From Sitta carolinensis (lineage: Eukaryota > Chordata > Aves > Passeriformes > Sittidae), in the NCBI GenBank assembly GCA_032173965.1, contig CM063284.1, forward strand, positions 112,008,410 to 112,072,409: a stretch of 64,000 nt of DNA. Reading direction: 5' to 3'. Both the position numbers and the translations under genes were made by a program. Positions 31,603-46,300 of this stretch are shown here, one piece after another; the first letter of the stretch is position 1, and each line of letters begins with the position of its first letter. A model generated the notes under the pieces. The model worked only from the letters and a program-made list of their open reading frames with translations, searched no databases and was not told the origin of the DNA.

Positions 31603-34452
31603 CTGCTTTTGGAAAAAAAGTTCAGCTACATAAATATTAATCACATTTAGTTTGTGAATGTGTCTGCAAATTACGGTAGATAAATTACATTGCCACTGGA
31701 AATTACATAATGAGAGCTGTTATGCAAGGGAATGCCTATGTTACTGTATTAAAAATGATACTACACTCTGCTTGCTTTCATCTGTCTATCATTAAAATTT
31801 ATGTCTGGTGGCCAAACCTTTCATAGCAAACTCTCTTATTTTTGGATTAAATACTAATTTGTTATAGCAAAATGAGTGCCCCTATGCACTCTTTTAAGTC
31901 TATTGGAAATTTTTATTTACAAGTACTGAAAAATAATTGTACATAAAAATTATTAATCCCTTCTAGGGAAAGAAAATACTGTTTAACATTTCTTCACAAA
32001 TTTGTTTTTCTGTTTGTATGTACAGTAGTCTTATTGATATCAAGAGTAGGCATGCATGTGAGGACAAAAGCACTTCTAGTTGATTGGCAAGATTTAATTA
32101 TGGGATTTTATTATGAGAATTTTAGGTTCATTGGTAGTTAGCAAACTACCCAAAAAGTAAAAATTAGTTTACTGTGGATAAATATTTGCAGCAACAATAT
32201 GGCTATTTTAATATGATCATCATGTTCTATACAAATGTCCAAACATTTAATGCTCATTTAGGTCTTCAGTCTTTTGTCTTCTGGCTTTGATTGACTTTGG
32301 GCTGCTCTTTAGCTGTCTGTGTTACAACTGTAATAAGAAGAAATGCATTTGTGAGGTTAAGTGAAGGGAAGAAACAATTAGGAAAAATCCCATAACATTT
32401 ATGAAGACAAAAGCCATTTCCAAATATACAGTCAACACTGATGGTGCAATAAAACACAGCAGAATTTCAACTAGGGCTGGCTTGGTTTTGTCATTGGATG
32501 TTTGAAGGTTACTTTTTTTTTAAGTTTGAAGGTTTGAAATTTGAACTGCATCTGCTGCTTGGAAGTTTATTTAGTGCAGCGTGTGTGGCATGGACTCTAA
32601 CCCAGAAGCCTCCATAGAAGTGCCTGAATCTCATTTTGCAGAATCCTGGTAACTTTGGTCTATGAACAAGAAGGAGAATACTCTTTTAAAATTCTACTAA
32701 AGTCAAGCTCCAAAGGCAAAGGAGAGAAAACTCTGAGGTTTCTGGTAGTAAATGTGAATTATAGAACTTTCAAGCAAGATTCCAAGAAGAAATGTGCAAG
32801 GACATCTGAAAAATAATTCAACTGAAAACTAAGTGTGACATTATCACTTCAATACTTCTATGGATTTTCTTCATTTTGTCTTATATTTTTCATTAGACAA
32901 AACCAGAAAAAACGTGGGTTTTGTGGGGGTTTTTTAACATACCACACCTGGCTAGGTACTATGAAGCTCTCACGAAAAATTTTCACTTCCAAAAAAGATT
33001 CTAACACAAATTACCTATTCTTCTGTATAGCTGACAAAACTAGCTGTAACAATACTGGCATACAAATAAATAACATCTAAAAATATGTAATGAGAAAGGA
33101 GAAACTGTAACCCAAAACTATGGATTGAATATTACTTTGGAGATTTGAAAGTTTATCTAATTTTTAGGCATATGGAAATACATACTTTCACATTTCATTA
33201 ACTACTGTCAAATACTCTTCACTCTCAACATTCCCTAAGTGTTGTTGAGCCTTTTTTATGTGTTAGTACTTATAGCAATAGTTCCTATTTGTATTTAACT
33301 TTAAAGAAGTGACTACTTAGTAATTATTGTAATATGCTATTGTCAAGATGTATCATGTTAATGGAGCAAATAGGTAAAATAGCTGTCATAACCATTCTTA
33401 TCCTAACTTGGATTTATTTTTTGCATTATTAAATCAGGCTTTCCTGCTTAAAATTGTAGCAGTACAAAATAAATGGATTGGTTCACTGCTATGGTAAGAT
33501 AATGAATGCATTTCATCTTTCTGTAGCATGCCAGCAATAAAAATATAAAACACAGCATGATATTTGATATTTTCTAGCTATTTGTGTGGATGGTATTGTT
33601 TTAAAACTAACCTAACACTCTTCAACAAAATGTGTAGCAAGTGCTCCTAGCTTTTCTAGCTTGAATTGTATTTGAAGCCTGTCAAATAGGGAGATTTTAT
33701 GACAATCTCCTTGGACCCCAAAGTCCACGTCTTAGGACTAATAAAAATAAGGGAAAACAGTAGAACTAAAGACAAGCCAATACTTAGCAGAACTAGTTCA
33801 GGGTTTTCTCCATCCAGATCCACCCATTTCTTAAGTTATTGCCTCTCAGATAATTCTGTCTTGGAAACAGATATATCAATATACTGCAAACAATGGAAAC
33901 ATAAGTGGTCAAGCCTTCCTCCTGTTATGTCAGAACTTTAATTCTTGATAAAGACAAAAAAATGCCATATTTTTTTTCAACAAGAATTGTGTTTTGTGAT
34001 TTTCGTGCATTTATCAAAATGAAACAAAAAATTACCAAGGGCAGGATAGATTGTTAGCCTTTTAGGGACCATTCTTTATTTGTACTTTTATGCTTGACTA
34101 TGCAACTAGAAAATCTAAATACTATTTAAACATAAGAAGATTATAATCATAGATTTTAATACATTCATTAGTATCTAGATATTCTAAAATATATAATCAT
34201 GACCTTTTTTATTCTTTAAAAAATAAACAAAAGTAAGCAGCAAAATAAAACAACAAGCATTGGCCACATATGTCTACTTTTCATAACTATATGTATAAAT
34301 AGAAAACATGCATAAATGTATGAAAGAATCATCAACTCTGAACAAAAAAAAAAAAAGTTATTAAGTTCTCTAGGGAAAAATGGCATGAAGAAATACATAA
34401 TTCTTCTCTGGAACCTCTTAGTGTGAATTCATTCATAGTAAGGTAGTGCAGG
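31603..34452. other. Unique AT-rich sequence
   Basis: No gene or dispersed repeat recognised. A run of 13 A lies near 34344. Confidence 0.4.
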
Positions 34453-34645
34453 AGTCATGGTTTCACCCCAGCCACTTAGCCCCCCAGGTAAGAGCCACAT
34501 AACCACTTACTCATTTCTGCCTGGTGGGATGGAGAAGTGAAGTGAAAGAACAAAAAGTGAGGAAACTCGTGGGTTGACATGAGGTTTAACGGGGAGAGCA
34601 CTCACCACTTCCCATTGAAAGGCACATGTTAAGTCATTTCAGAAT
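34453..34645 (-). mobile_element. LTR fragment, reverse orientation, same family as 1279-1714
   Basis: The plus strand reads GTCATGGTTTCACCCCAGCC, then GGTGGGATGGAGAAG, GAAACTCGTGGGTTGACATG and CACCACTTCCCATTG. Its complement contains the TGTCAACCCACGAGTTT block corresponding to the TTATCTCAACCAGTGAGCTC block of 1279-1714. The outer TG has decayed to AG and the 5' part of the LTR is missing, so it is an older, truncated copy. Confidence 0.75.
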
Positions 34646-37600
34646 TGAACATTTTGAAGATTATATTTTTAGGTGACAACTGGCCAGAAGAACAAATTCT
34701 TAGGTGTAATTTTGATTAAAGATTCTATTTACATTACAGGAATCAAAAGTTATGCATAATTTTATAAGGAAGATTTAATTCTGGTATGTGTGACGAGGTA
34801 TATATTTACCTTCAAAATTATGCAATTCTTATTGATTCTTACTTATTTGATATTAATTTTCTTCTGGATCATGCCTAGTAAGAGACATCACCTCAGCATT
34901 TTGGGAGAAGGTTTAGCTCTGCATGAAATAAATACTGTCATCTCTTTATTCTTATTAAGAAATGGCTAAATTATAGATGGGGATAGAGTGGGACCCCAGC
35001 TACTTCCTGACTCATGATTACTGTGGACAAATGAATGGTCCATGGTCAAAAAGGCACTTCAGGTTCTACTGCCTATGCTTAACAATGCCTGGTGTTGGTG
35101 CGTGAAAGATGAGCCTGTATCCAGCATATCTGCCTAATAGAAGACATTTGACTTGCAGTATAGTGGCAGATTATATTGCAAGAGCCAAGCATTAGTAGCA
35201 AAGAGTCAATAATATTTCCTCTGGTGTGTTTCTTCTCATAGCATTATCTTTATGCTATTTTCTCCTAGTAAAGTGTGTGAAAAGGAATGTCAAAATTCTG
35301 GGCAACTCAGTTATGGGGAATAGGGATCCCTGCCTAGCCCTGTGCCATGGAGGTCTCCACTTCTAGGACAACGGATAGTTAATTTGCAGGAATCCTCCTA
35401 GGGTTTTGAAGGAAGAAGGGAGTCATTATTGTACAACAATGATATTTCAAAGACAGTGGGGTCTTCTGTGCATGGATCTGTCTGTTAAGCAGTGGACATC
35501 ATCAAAATGAGTTGACACATCAACCTGAGTCACATAATTTCATTCCAAAGCACTCCATTTCTCTTAGAGTTTAAGAAATACAATTTGGTGAACATAAATA
35601 CCATTTTAACACTGTTGATACAAATAAAATTTTCTGTGTTTATATATTACTAGAAGTTCATTACATATTATCTTTGTCAGATCTGTTGCATGCCATGAAG
35701 AGAGAGGTTCAAACAACATTTGACTTCTGTAAATTTGTTTCCAGGAGATAATCACAAAATCTTACTTCCCTTTTCTCAGTGACTGTCGGCTTTTGGTCTC
35801 AATCTCAACTTCTCCCTCATTCTACCTGCCGTTAGTTTGAGGCTTTGCAAATCCTTTATTCCTTCTGTCCTCCAGTGTCACTTCTATAGAAAGCAGGATC
35901 TGAGGATCTGTGCCTTTCTTGTGCTTCATCTCTATATATCACATCAGATTGTTCCAGATGAATATCGCATCTGTCTTACATTCATCAGGCTTTCAAGAAA
36001 AGGTTTATCAACTTCTAAAGAAGACTAAAAGTCCTTTGCTTCCTCCACCCCCTTTCACAGCTTTCAGGATTCAGCTAAATTTAAAAAAAAAAAAAAAAAG
36101 AAGAAAATTTTCCATTAAAATGTACTTCAATAAAATTAGTATAATTGAACTCTTCATGATAAAATAACAACGGGGCCACTCTTTTTCTCTTGTTAGGTCT
36201 TCTCTTTTGGGTGATTAAGATTCCAAAGAAATACATGCAAAAACGTTGCAGAAACCCTTTTAAGAGTACTGCAGTTACTTTTGACCCATGTTTGAATCAT
36301 TGGCCCCAGTCAAGTGTTTAAATCAGTCAGATGTATGACAGAAATAGTTTTTTTTTTCCCTTGCAGGAAGACATTTGAAGTTTCAAACAAAAATATGCAG
36401 CTTGGCACTTCCAGTACTTTTATGGCATTAATGAGAAAAATATTTTAGTTCTGTGTCAATTTTTTGTTTTGCAATATAATCTTGAGGTGTATATCTTTTT
36501 CTTTTTCTGATTAATATTTCATTAATTCATTGATTATGACTGATCTAGCTGCCCTGATTTCTTGGTTCTATCATGTTGTGATGTAAATATCTAGTCCTGT
36601 ACAGAAGATTAGGTCATGTGCCAGTGTAACAATCTCTCATCTATTTCATGAAGGAAAACTCTGTTAATTCCTAAGACAAGGACCCTCCTAAGAGGTTAGT
36701 GGCTTATGTTTTATTTTTTTAATTGTTCTTAGCATAGGTTTCACACAATTATTCAGATGTCTATGAAAAAAGAGGGCTCATTTCCCCATATTTTTCCCAT
36801 TCCCCATCACAGATTTTTCATAACCATTTATATAAACATTCACATCCAAAAAACTTATGCCAAACTGAGCTTTATGACTTTTATCTTCAGCTATCTTTTC
36901 TTCTGTGACTTAGCTGAAAACACATTCCACTGTCTCTAGATGCCCTCACTTATCTTTTTGTCTATTAAAAAGAAACAATTCTGTATACATGAGAGGACTC
37001 TTATCTTCCCTAAATAAAAATATTATAGGAGTCTCCTTAAATCAGGTTCTAGTTGTTTTTCCATGGGAAAGTTTTTTTCATGTAATGTAATCTGACTTTA
37101 TAATTTTTGACAATACTTTCAGTGCTTTTTTTATTTTTACAGAATCTATTTTAGTGTGTCCTGTGACCTGTCACTGCATCATGGAATTAAATGCAACCAC
37201 ATTCTTCTCAGTAAATTTTTATCACTTCATTTTTGTCTCTGTTTATTTTGGGGACTGACAAGTAGTTCGATAGCTGATTCTGCAACCTGAATTTCATAAG
37301 AAGGCTGCTCTTACTTCACCATGAATTGTGTTGTACAATGCAGAATTGAGTGAAAAATACATTGGCATTCCATCTACAAAATAAGATGAAAGTTTCTTAA
37401 TAGGAATCAGTTCTCAGAGAGACCTGGAATACACTTTAATGTCTAGCAACAGAAACAAATTTACTGCTGTGAGAGTGTTGCAAAAGGCAATAGTAAGGTA
37501 AAATTTCTTTTCTAATGTAAAAAAAATCAACTAGTGTTTATGTCACAATCAATCTAATTCAAGCTCCTTTACAGTATTTATTTATTTATTTATTTATCCT

Positions 37601-38059
37601 TCCCTTGAAAGTAATTTTTCAGGTTTCATCTGTAAATAATAATGATTTGTGAGGCCTCATTTTATGAAAAGGCTATTTGAAGGCTGCTAGTGCAGCTGCT
37701 GGGGATAAACTGAATCACCAATAGAGGGAGCATCGCATTGAAGCCATTCAGATTACTCGCTTTTTTCAGAGCAGGTTACTGACATAATGTCCCAAAGGAA
37801 AGCCAGAAAAAACCGATTGACAAAATAGATGCATTTTAGTTACTGTTTTCTTGGTTCCCAAAAGTTAGTTCAAAAGCTAATTAAACTTTCTGATTAAAAT
37901 GAAGCTCACTGACAATTTCAGGAAGATATAGAGGAAAGAACACTGGATTAAGAAACAGAAGATTCTTCCATCAGTAAGGGTTTGCTTATTTGGGAGGACA
38001 AGTAAGAAAACCCAGCCTTAGAAAGGGTAGAGAGAAGGTTGAATGGAGATTTTCCCTAA
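34646..38059. other. Unique AT-rich sequence
   Basis: Includes a run of 17 A at 36083-36099 and a (TTTA)n run at 37575-37598. The A17 run has no recognisable retrotransposed gene in front of it. Confidence 0.4.
37575..37598. repeat. (TTTA)n microsatellite
   Basis: Six TTTA units. Confidence 0.9.
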
Positions 38060-38250
38060 CATAGAATCATAGAATCATTTGTGTTGGAAGGGACCTTAAA
38101 GATCATCTGTTTCCAACTCCCTGCCAAGGGCAGGGACATTTTTCACTAGACCAGGTTGCTTAGAGCTCAGTCTAACCTGGTTTTATACACTTCCAGGGAT
38201 GAGGCATACACAAGTTCTCTTTTAACAATTTCTATTAATCTAGGATGCTG
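38060..38250 (-). mobile_element. CR1 LINE 3'-end fragment with octamer tail
   Basis: Starts CATAGAATCATAGAATCATT, then TGTTGGAAGGGACCTTAAAG, CTGCCAAGGGCAGGGACA, TAGACCAGGTTGCTTAGAGC and CTTCCAGGGATGAGGCATAC. It is one of the better-preserved CR1 tails in the window. Confidence 0.95.
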
Positions 38251-41200
38251 TTTTGTCCCCTTTATATTACAGTGGATTTACAAGCTACATTTTTGAATTT
38301 TTTTTCTGGCATACTTTATATTTCTAAATAATGTTACCATATTTTATAAAATTTAGGGCTTATCCTCTTCTGTTCTCTTTAGTAGTAAATAAAAAGAAAA
38401 CAAAAATAAGACATAAAAAACATCATTTTATGTCAAGACCATCTGCTACATCATTTTGAATTTACTCCCTCTTCCTGTCATTTCATTCAGAGTGTAGCAG
38501 ATGGTGTGGAACTATCATATAAAGTACCTTAGTCTTCTTTTATTTACAGGTATTCTAAAAAATCTGTCTATAGACCACTGTTAACTAGATACCCTGTAGG
38601 AAACCAATGAAGTTAGGTGACTACAATTAACAATTAATGACTCACATCCTGATGTCTTCACTTATTTTAAATTATAGAGCCTTTATCAGTGGGCAATCCT
38701 CCTGAAGCATTACCAGAGCATGGAATCACTACAAAGACCATTAAAGTTTCAGAATTTTCTCTAATAAACAATCATTACATTCACTTTCTGCTTGCGCTGT
38801 GTGAAATCATGTTTTTGAAACAAACAATATTCTTTGGTGAAATTTCGTTTCATGCAAGTGTACATGTCTCCAGTCACCTTCGTGTAAAAGGATCTGCAAA
38901 TAAATACAGTGCCAGGAACAGCCACTGAAGGAAGGAATTATAAAAGACAACATGGAATATTGACTACAAGTTCTCCTTGAGATTTTGTCCTCTGATGTTT
39001 TAATGAGAAAGTTATTCTGAAGTTGTGCGTGCTACATAGCCCTTGGCATTTAACTTAACTGCCCTAGTTAGAAAACCATGATCAATTAAGAGAGAGTAAA
39101 AGAAAACAAATTAGTCACAATGAGATTCGGAGTTGCAAAATTAGTCCCTGGTCATACCCCTTTTTTCAGGCAGAGCTCATCTTAGTACAGTGTTCTTCAG
39201 AAGACAAACCATGCAGTGTCCATGGCTGTAGGTGGGTGTCCTGAATCCCACAGAAGGATTTCTGCTGAGACAGAATGGGAAACAACATCATATGTCTTTT
39301 GTGTTTAGGCAAATCTACGTCAGCTCAGATTTTGAACCTAGGTTTTTTATTGCTTATGCATTGCAATTGTGCGTGCACAATAAGTCTTGCAGGGATTATG
39401 GTTTAGTTCTGCTGAATTGCAAACAAATACAAAAGCAGGAAATAGCAGTCAAAATGAGTGATGAAAATAACCTCTAAACCAAGAAGTAATTTATTTTTAC
39501 TGTTTAGTCTATTTTACTTAAATGTGGTTAGTAACAACAGCTGGGATGCCATTCAAATAAATGTGATATATTTTTTCCTAATTAAAATATTTTTATGACT
39601 TTTTTACTAAGAAAATGACTTAGATTATGGAGACATTTTCACTCGTGTTTGTGAACAAAATAACAAATGTTAGTAGAAAATTCAAACTGTGAGATTGAAC
39701 ACACTAATTAATTCCATCAAATATCTATACACAAACTCCTTTTTATGAATGTGCTATAGCCTGAGCATATAGAAATTTAAGCCTTCAGAAAAAATGGCCG
39801 TGGGAAATTTCTGGAGCATCAGACTCTAATGTGTTTGGTTGTTTAACATGAATTTTAATGTTTTTAAAGGTAGTTTGTTTTTCATTATACTTTTTAGAAA
39901 ATAACAGATGCATGGAATTTTAAAGCTGTCTATTAAACTCCAAGAGCACAAATATAAAAGTAAATTAGAGAATTAAGACTGTCTTTATAGCTTTTGTGTG
40001 AGCATTGGTCTCAGATGCAGAAGTTTCCGATAATTTACTCCATTTTGACATTGACAAAAAACCCACCAGACACATGAGGGAGAAAAATGCCTGCAAAAAC
40101 CTGTGATGAGGGCAGAGCACAAGAAAGGTAGGACATCTGTTAAGTGTGCATTGCTTTTCATTCTTAGATCAAGCAAGCTGACAAAATAAAAAATAGATGC
40201 TTTCATATCCATAAGATGATAGGTTTCTTTCATCATGCAAGATCAGCTTGGAAGTTAAAGCAGATTTTGTTGTTGACTTGAAGCACAGACAGAATTTTCT
40301 TTGCTCTTGTTTATGATGTAGAGACGGAAAATCAAGGAATGGTTTTAAGGAAATTATTCGAGTGAAATCTAAGAGGATGATGAGCTCACAGGGACCAGGA
40401 AAAGTGTTGGAATAATTTCAAGGATTTTAAACCTGTTGTTGAATCTATGTTTGTGCCTATGTTTTCATTTTAGAAAATAATTTTCAGCTAGTAAGAAAGT
40501 CAGTCTGCAGGTTTTTTCTAGTAAAAAAATCTCCTGTGTTTCAGACCTGAAATAAGTCAAATAGATTAAAATTGTTTAATTGTGCAAAATTTCATTGTCC
40601 AGGATTTTCTTTTGAGAACACTGATGGTTAGCTGCTTAAAAAATCTGTCACAGTAGCTAAAGACACTTTTTTTGTCCTACAGGATGTGACTAAATCACTC
40701 CTTCTGCATTTCTGTTTTTTGATCTTCATGTGACATTTATTTCTTTTAATGTTTCTACTTGTCATTCTGCTTCTCATTTGCTTTTGCGATACCCAATTTT
40801 ACAGACAGATGATTAAAATTCTGTTTATTATACAAGCAGGACTTCTATACTCCACATGGAAGTCAGATAGAAAATACATTTGATGACTAATGGTATGTCT
40901 GTACAATCTTGTTATTTTGAAATACATTCCAGCATCCCATTATGGAAAAAGTAATGAAATCAACTGAGTAGAACAGGTTCTGTTAAAATAAACAAAAAAT
41001 GCCAGTAGGGAATATCTGTCCTGTTTTAAGGCCAGATTGTTTAAAGAATTCTGCTGTTCTCACTTTTAAATTAATTTCTCACTCCTAAATTAATTAGGAG
41101 TTTGATTCCAGAATGCATATATTACCACCCTCAGCTACTTCAAACTCTTATACACAGGTTTTAAGCACAGTGTATAAATGGTGATTCTATTAGGCAGAAT

Positions 41201-43061
41201 GCGTAGTGTTGACTTGTTTTTTATCATTTCAGACTTTCCCTTTCTTGTAAATGTGTGACTAAGTGTTGTAGAACATACACTTCAAAGTCATACAGATTTC
41301 TATGCTCACCTGACCCAGCTGTTCAGAATGACCAGGACATATTTTTAGCATACAGAAAAAAATATTCTTGATCTATAAATATCCTCCATTAAGACAAAAA
41401 GATTCTCAAGACAGCACATAGTCACAACTACATTACTTTATATTTGTAGATAATAAGCATCTGGTTCTTGAAATGCAGTTTTAAACCAGTAAATACAGTT
41501 TTGTGTATCAAAAAGAATTTATCCACTGACAGGAATTCTGGTTTTCTATGTACCTTGCATTATTTTTAATGTACAGCTCTGAAAGGCCTTCTCATCTGAC
41601 TGACATTAAAACATCCACCTAAAAAACCACAGAGATCATTTCTATAAAAATTTTCAATCTCAAAGTTTAAGAGAGTGAAGACAGCATCCTAATACAGTAA
41701 TTTCTTTAAATGTGTTTAAAAGGCTTCTTTGGTGATTTAAGCTGTCTCCATTGATGGAATGTGTAGGTGGAAGATAACAAAATCTACAATTATAGAAAAA
41801 GATCTTAAAACCCCTAAGACAGATCAAATCTCTTCTCTCTTAAATTTTGACTAATATTTTTTTTTTCAGGAATTAGTAGTTAGGGCTATATGTCAAGTGC
41901 ATACTTAACTTTTTAAAACAGAAGAAGATAGATCTTAATTTAAGTCCTACATGAAGAGTCAATTAGTTGCAAATAAGAAACACAAATCAGGTTACAGTTA
42001 AGGTTTCTTCCCCTGCCTTCCAATATCTTCTTCCCTTTTGGTCCAGAGGAAATATTGCCAACTGACAATTGTCACAGATTGTTTGGATTGGTTATTTTTT
42101 ACATTGCGTTGGATCCTGCAGCTAGAAGTCATTCTAATCCCACTTTCTGTCTGCCTGCAAAAGAGTAAATCCCTCACTATCTACCTCTGTCAGAAAGAGA
42201 GTACAAGGGACAACACTTTCTGCTCATCCTGGGCAGACATGAGAGCAAGCAGGCTTTAATTCAACACAAATATTATAAATATATTTTAGACAATTTTCCA
42301 TTAGTTCTACCATCAATCTTGGAGAGTTCTACAAGAGGAGTACCTAATTTTTAAAGCAAAAACTGCTGTTGTTTTTAAAAAAAATCCAACTGTTGAGTCT
42401 CATTTCTTTATGAAATATAAAAGTAATTACTGTTTATGAGGAGAGGAAAGAATTTCACTACAGATGTTTTTCTGACTGTACATCTTAAGACAAAATGACC
42501 TCCTTTTATTGTTAATTTTTAAGAAAAAGTCATCTTTTGATTAAACAAGTCAGCTTGTATAACAAACTGTATTAGGCTGAGATTTTTTGAAATAACATTT
42601 TCCTCATATCATCCTGTTATATGCTGCTGCTGTCAGACCTTCCCCCTGTGAATGTTCTTTAGAAAAAATCAGCACAGCCTTGGAAAGGAAGATGTGATCA
42701 GAGCTTGCCTTTTGGGGGAGAAACCAGGTAATTTGAAGAACAGATTTTTCAATTCACACTTTTGTGTGATTTCAAAATTTTTTGTTAAAAGGCAGGAAAA
42801 TGAAGTAGCTTTCAAGTATTAAAAGAAGCTCCCAACTCCTGTCTCAATGAGACCTTTACTTCATTCTGTTGCACTTGCCCTAGAATGAGTATTGCCATAC
42901 ATTAGTCAATTACTCCACTTATTATAATCCAAGCTTAACCTAGAAAGAGCACATTGAGATCCTGTTATAAATTTCATTCTAAAGAAGTGAAAGAGAAATA
43001 ATGATATTGAGTTTAAACATGGTTTGATTCCTTAACTTTCCCAGCAAAATCTATGCCAAAA
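38251..43061. other. Unique AT-rich sequence, nearly 5 kb without repeats
   Basis: The longest stretch in the window without a recognised repeat. No convincing exon or RNA gene was seen on either strand. Absence of old repeats can mean constraint, but I cannot test that from one sequence. Confidence 0.4.
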
Positions 43062-43329
43062 TCTGAGGGCCAAGAGGAAATGGCCTTAAGATGAGGCAGG
43101 AGATATTCAGATTAGACATTACAAAAATTTTCTTCACTGTTAGGGTTGTCAGAAATTGGAATAGGTTGCCCAGGAAGGTGGTGGAGTCACCATCTCTGGA
43201 GGTGTTTAAGACACATCTGGATCTGGTACTGGCGATGTGGTTTAGAGGTTACAGTGACAGTGCTGATTTGATGATTGGACTGGATGATCTTGAAGGTGTC
43301 TTCCAACCTTGATGATTCTGTGATTCTAT
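43062..43329 (+). mobile_element. CR1 LINE 3'-end fragment
   Basis: GAGGAAATGGCCTTAAGATG, AAATTTTCTTCACTGTTAGG, GGTTGTCAGAAATTGGAATA, GGTGGTGGAGTCACCATCTC and CTTGATGATTCTGTGATTCTA give the complete sense order of a CR1 3' end. The 73-codon frame at 43091-43312 is part of it. Confidence 0.95.
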
Positions 43330-46300
43330 TGCTTTTGGGAAATTTTTTCCTCTGTGAAGAAATAATGGCAAACCCCCTTAACATGTAGAAATTCTTGCAA
43401 GAGTTCAATTTATTTTTTTTTCCCTCAGGTAATTCATCACTAGATCCGTTATGAGAGTGATAGAAAATGAATACTGGTTTTGTAAACTGAATTATGGGGA
43501 CTATTTTTGCCTGCTCTTACCTTCATTTCCATCATAAAGCAAGTGCAAACATATATTTTTAGTACAAATATTGCAAGCATTTTTAGTCATATACTACAGG
43601 GACATACTCCTAGTATGTACTTCAATTCAAACTATGTGGTTTGAAAATGTAAAATATTCATGGTGCCTGTAGACATTCTTTTTCAGAAAGAAAAGAGCTT
43701 CCCTTTGCTGTACATAAATAGAACTTAAACATGTTACTAAACTTAAAATGTCAAATATATTATTACATGTTTTTATAGGTTAAAATGTTAAACATGTTTT
43801 TAAACTTAAACATGTCTATGCGGAGCTAACATGCTCTGTCATTGCTGGTAGACTACGTAGGGTATTTTTATTCATTTAGGTTTAGTTATATTGAGTTTAA
43901 AATTTTAGAAATAAGCATGCTGTCATGTTCCCACTTTGGCAAAGTGAATAGAGATAAAACATACTCAAAATATTTCTTTTCCACAATATGAGACTGCCTA
44001 CATTAAAGGCATGAGGCAGTAAATATGCATGGCTCTCTGAAAGAAAAAAATTGTCTTCATTTGGCATGTACAATGAATCTTATAATGTCCCTCTAGAAAA
44101 AGAAATACCCTGCATTAAGTTTGTGTGACATTAATTTTGATATGAGCATAGATTTAACTAGAGGTAGCCATGAAGAAACTAATCTAGTGCCTATTCAATC
44201 CTCTAGTCAGTTCCGTTCATTGTGGTGATCTGAAAAATCAGGCTTATCTGACATTTCTGGCCACTAGTTTTCAAGATCTTGAGATCTTGACTTAGTCCTT
44301 CAAGAAGAGTGAATTTTCTACTAACTTGCAGAGTTTTGCATGGAATATGTGCTTTGAGGTTTTCCAAAGAAGAACAGATGAACTAAGCAATTTTAAAATT
44401 TTAAGCTATGTGACTTTTGTTAATATTTCACTTTTTGGATCAGAGACAGAAGCTAGATTATCATTTATGTATGCTAGCCATGGATACTAAAGAAGGTAGA
44501 AACATATGACAAAGGTATTAAGTTGAAAAATGTAGGTGGTACAATTCCATTTCTTAAAAATGGATTCATAGTAATATTTTATTAGAAATGTATGTACTAC
44601 AGAACAAAACATCTAGGAATGAGTGTTCAGTTCCTTGATCAGCTGTTTGATGCAAGAGAAGGAACAGAATTGAAGAAGTTTAGAAAGTATTATCACAGAC
44701 ATAATTCTTGAATTCCAATTCACCTAAACCCAAATGTGTCAATGTGTATTTTTCATAAACGCTCAATTAAAATCAATGTCTTTTGTTACTCAGTGAACAA
44801 TTAGTTGTCAATTAATATTTTGAAGTTCATGATAATTCTAAGTCTTTAAAAAGCTTTTTTCTTTCAGAAATTAGACAAAATTGATACTTCTGAAATGACA
44901 ACACAGACTCTTTTGAGTAATTTTTCCTTTCATATATTTTAAAAACAAACAAACATAACATTTGCACATGAAGTGTTAAATCATTTTGACAGCAGGTATA
45001 TTTCAGGGGAAATGGAGAACTGGGGAATTGTTATTGAGAATGGGTGATCACCAGGAGAAAGAATAAAGTAACGGTGGTATGTTACCAGGAATAAATGTGA
45101 CCAGACTTGGGTAACTGCCAGGATTGTAATTGCTGCAAAGCCCCATGCACAAGGAACAAATGAGAGGACGAGATTCATTACTTACCTCTTCACACCTTAA
45201 GTAAAAAAAAATATTCAACAACTCTGAAGAAGTTTTGGGTGACTTATCTATTAACTACTTACTGTTTATGAAGCAAGTGGCAGCATAATTTTAATCCTAG
45301 TAGACATGTTACAGATAATCCAAGCAGTAAAACAGACAAGATATTGCCTCAATAGGACTCTCACTTTGAGAGCATTTGCTTTGTTGCATACAAAAGAGCC
45401 AAATTATATACAAGAAGAATAAAAAGGAAAGTATTCTAATCACATCTGCAGGAAACGTAAATGTGCTTTGAATTCTCCCTTTACGTTGTATATATTTGTG
45501 TAATAGCATGTTCAGTATTCAGCTAGTGGAATATCATACTTCAAGAATGATGAAAACGTTTGACTTAGAGTTGCTCATATGTCATATATATATGCATATT
45601 AGTCATCATAAATGTTGTTTGCAGTGTTCCTTTGCTGTGACTATGTAAAACTTCTGTTTGTACTGCTTATATTATTCTGTTCATGCTTTTGTTTCCACAT
45701 TCCTGTTGAAATCAAGCACAGAGTAAGAGAATTATGGATTTGTCAGGGTCCTGGTTCACAGAAACATTCCTGATCAGGATGGCATTGCAGTTCCCTTGAA
45801 AATGATCCCTATTGATGGGATTTAACTGAATGGAAGAATTTTTTAAAGACCCAAATTAAACATACTCTCATAAACCCTCAAGTTTAAAACAAGCCAATAT
45901 TATTACTTGTAAGTAATAGGGAATGAAACAGTATGTGAATCAGAGCGTCTTTGGAATTAATATGAATTTGAGTTCCTGTCCATTATCTTCTGGTGGAAGT
46001 GCTAAATAATTTAAGTGCAAGCATGAAAACATTGAAGTAACTCACCTAGAGTTTTTAATCATTATTAACATGCAGGTAGTAGATTGCTTAATTTGGAATG
46101 TATCTAGAATATCTAATTTGTTTGTTTGTTTGTTTTATGAGAGAGATGAGTACTGGCAGCAATACAGTGGTCCAATTTGAAAGGCTCTGTTTTACCCCAT
46201 CGAGACTTGTAAATGGAAAAAAACCAAATAGTAGGTTACAGAACAGAGAAAAAAATCCCAAACAACTCCCATGAAGACAGAAAGCCAAATCTTTGTTTCA

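Noticed and set aside
36061..36110. A17 run as the tail of a processed pseudogene
   Set aside because: The upstream sequence is not recognisable as a spliced gene copy and no flanking TSD was found.
45000..45050. Peptide GEMENWGIV resembling the GAMEN motif of M1 aminopeptidases
   Set aside because: Only about seven residues match, a stop follows within a few codons, the HEXXH motif is absent, and no other exon was found nearby.
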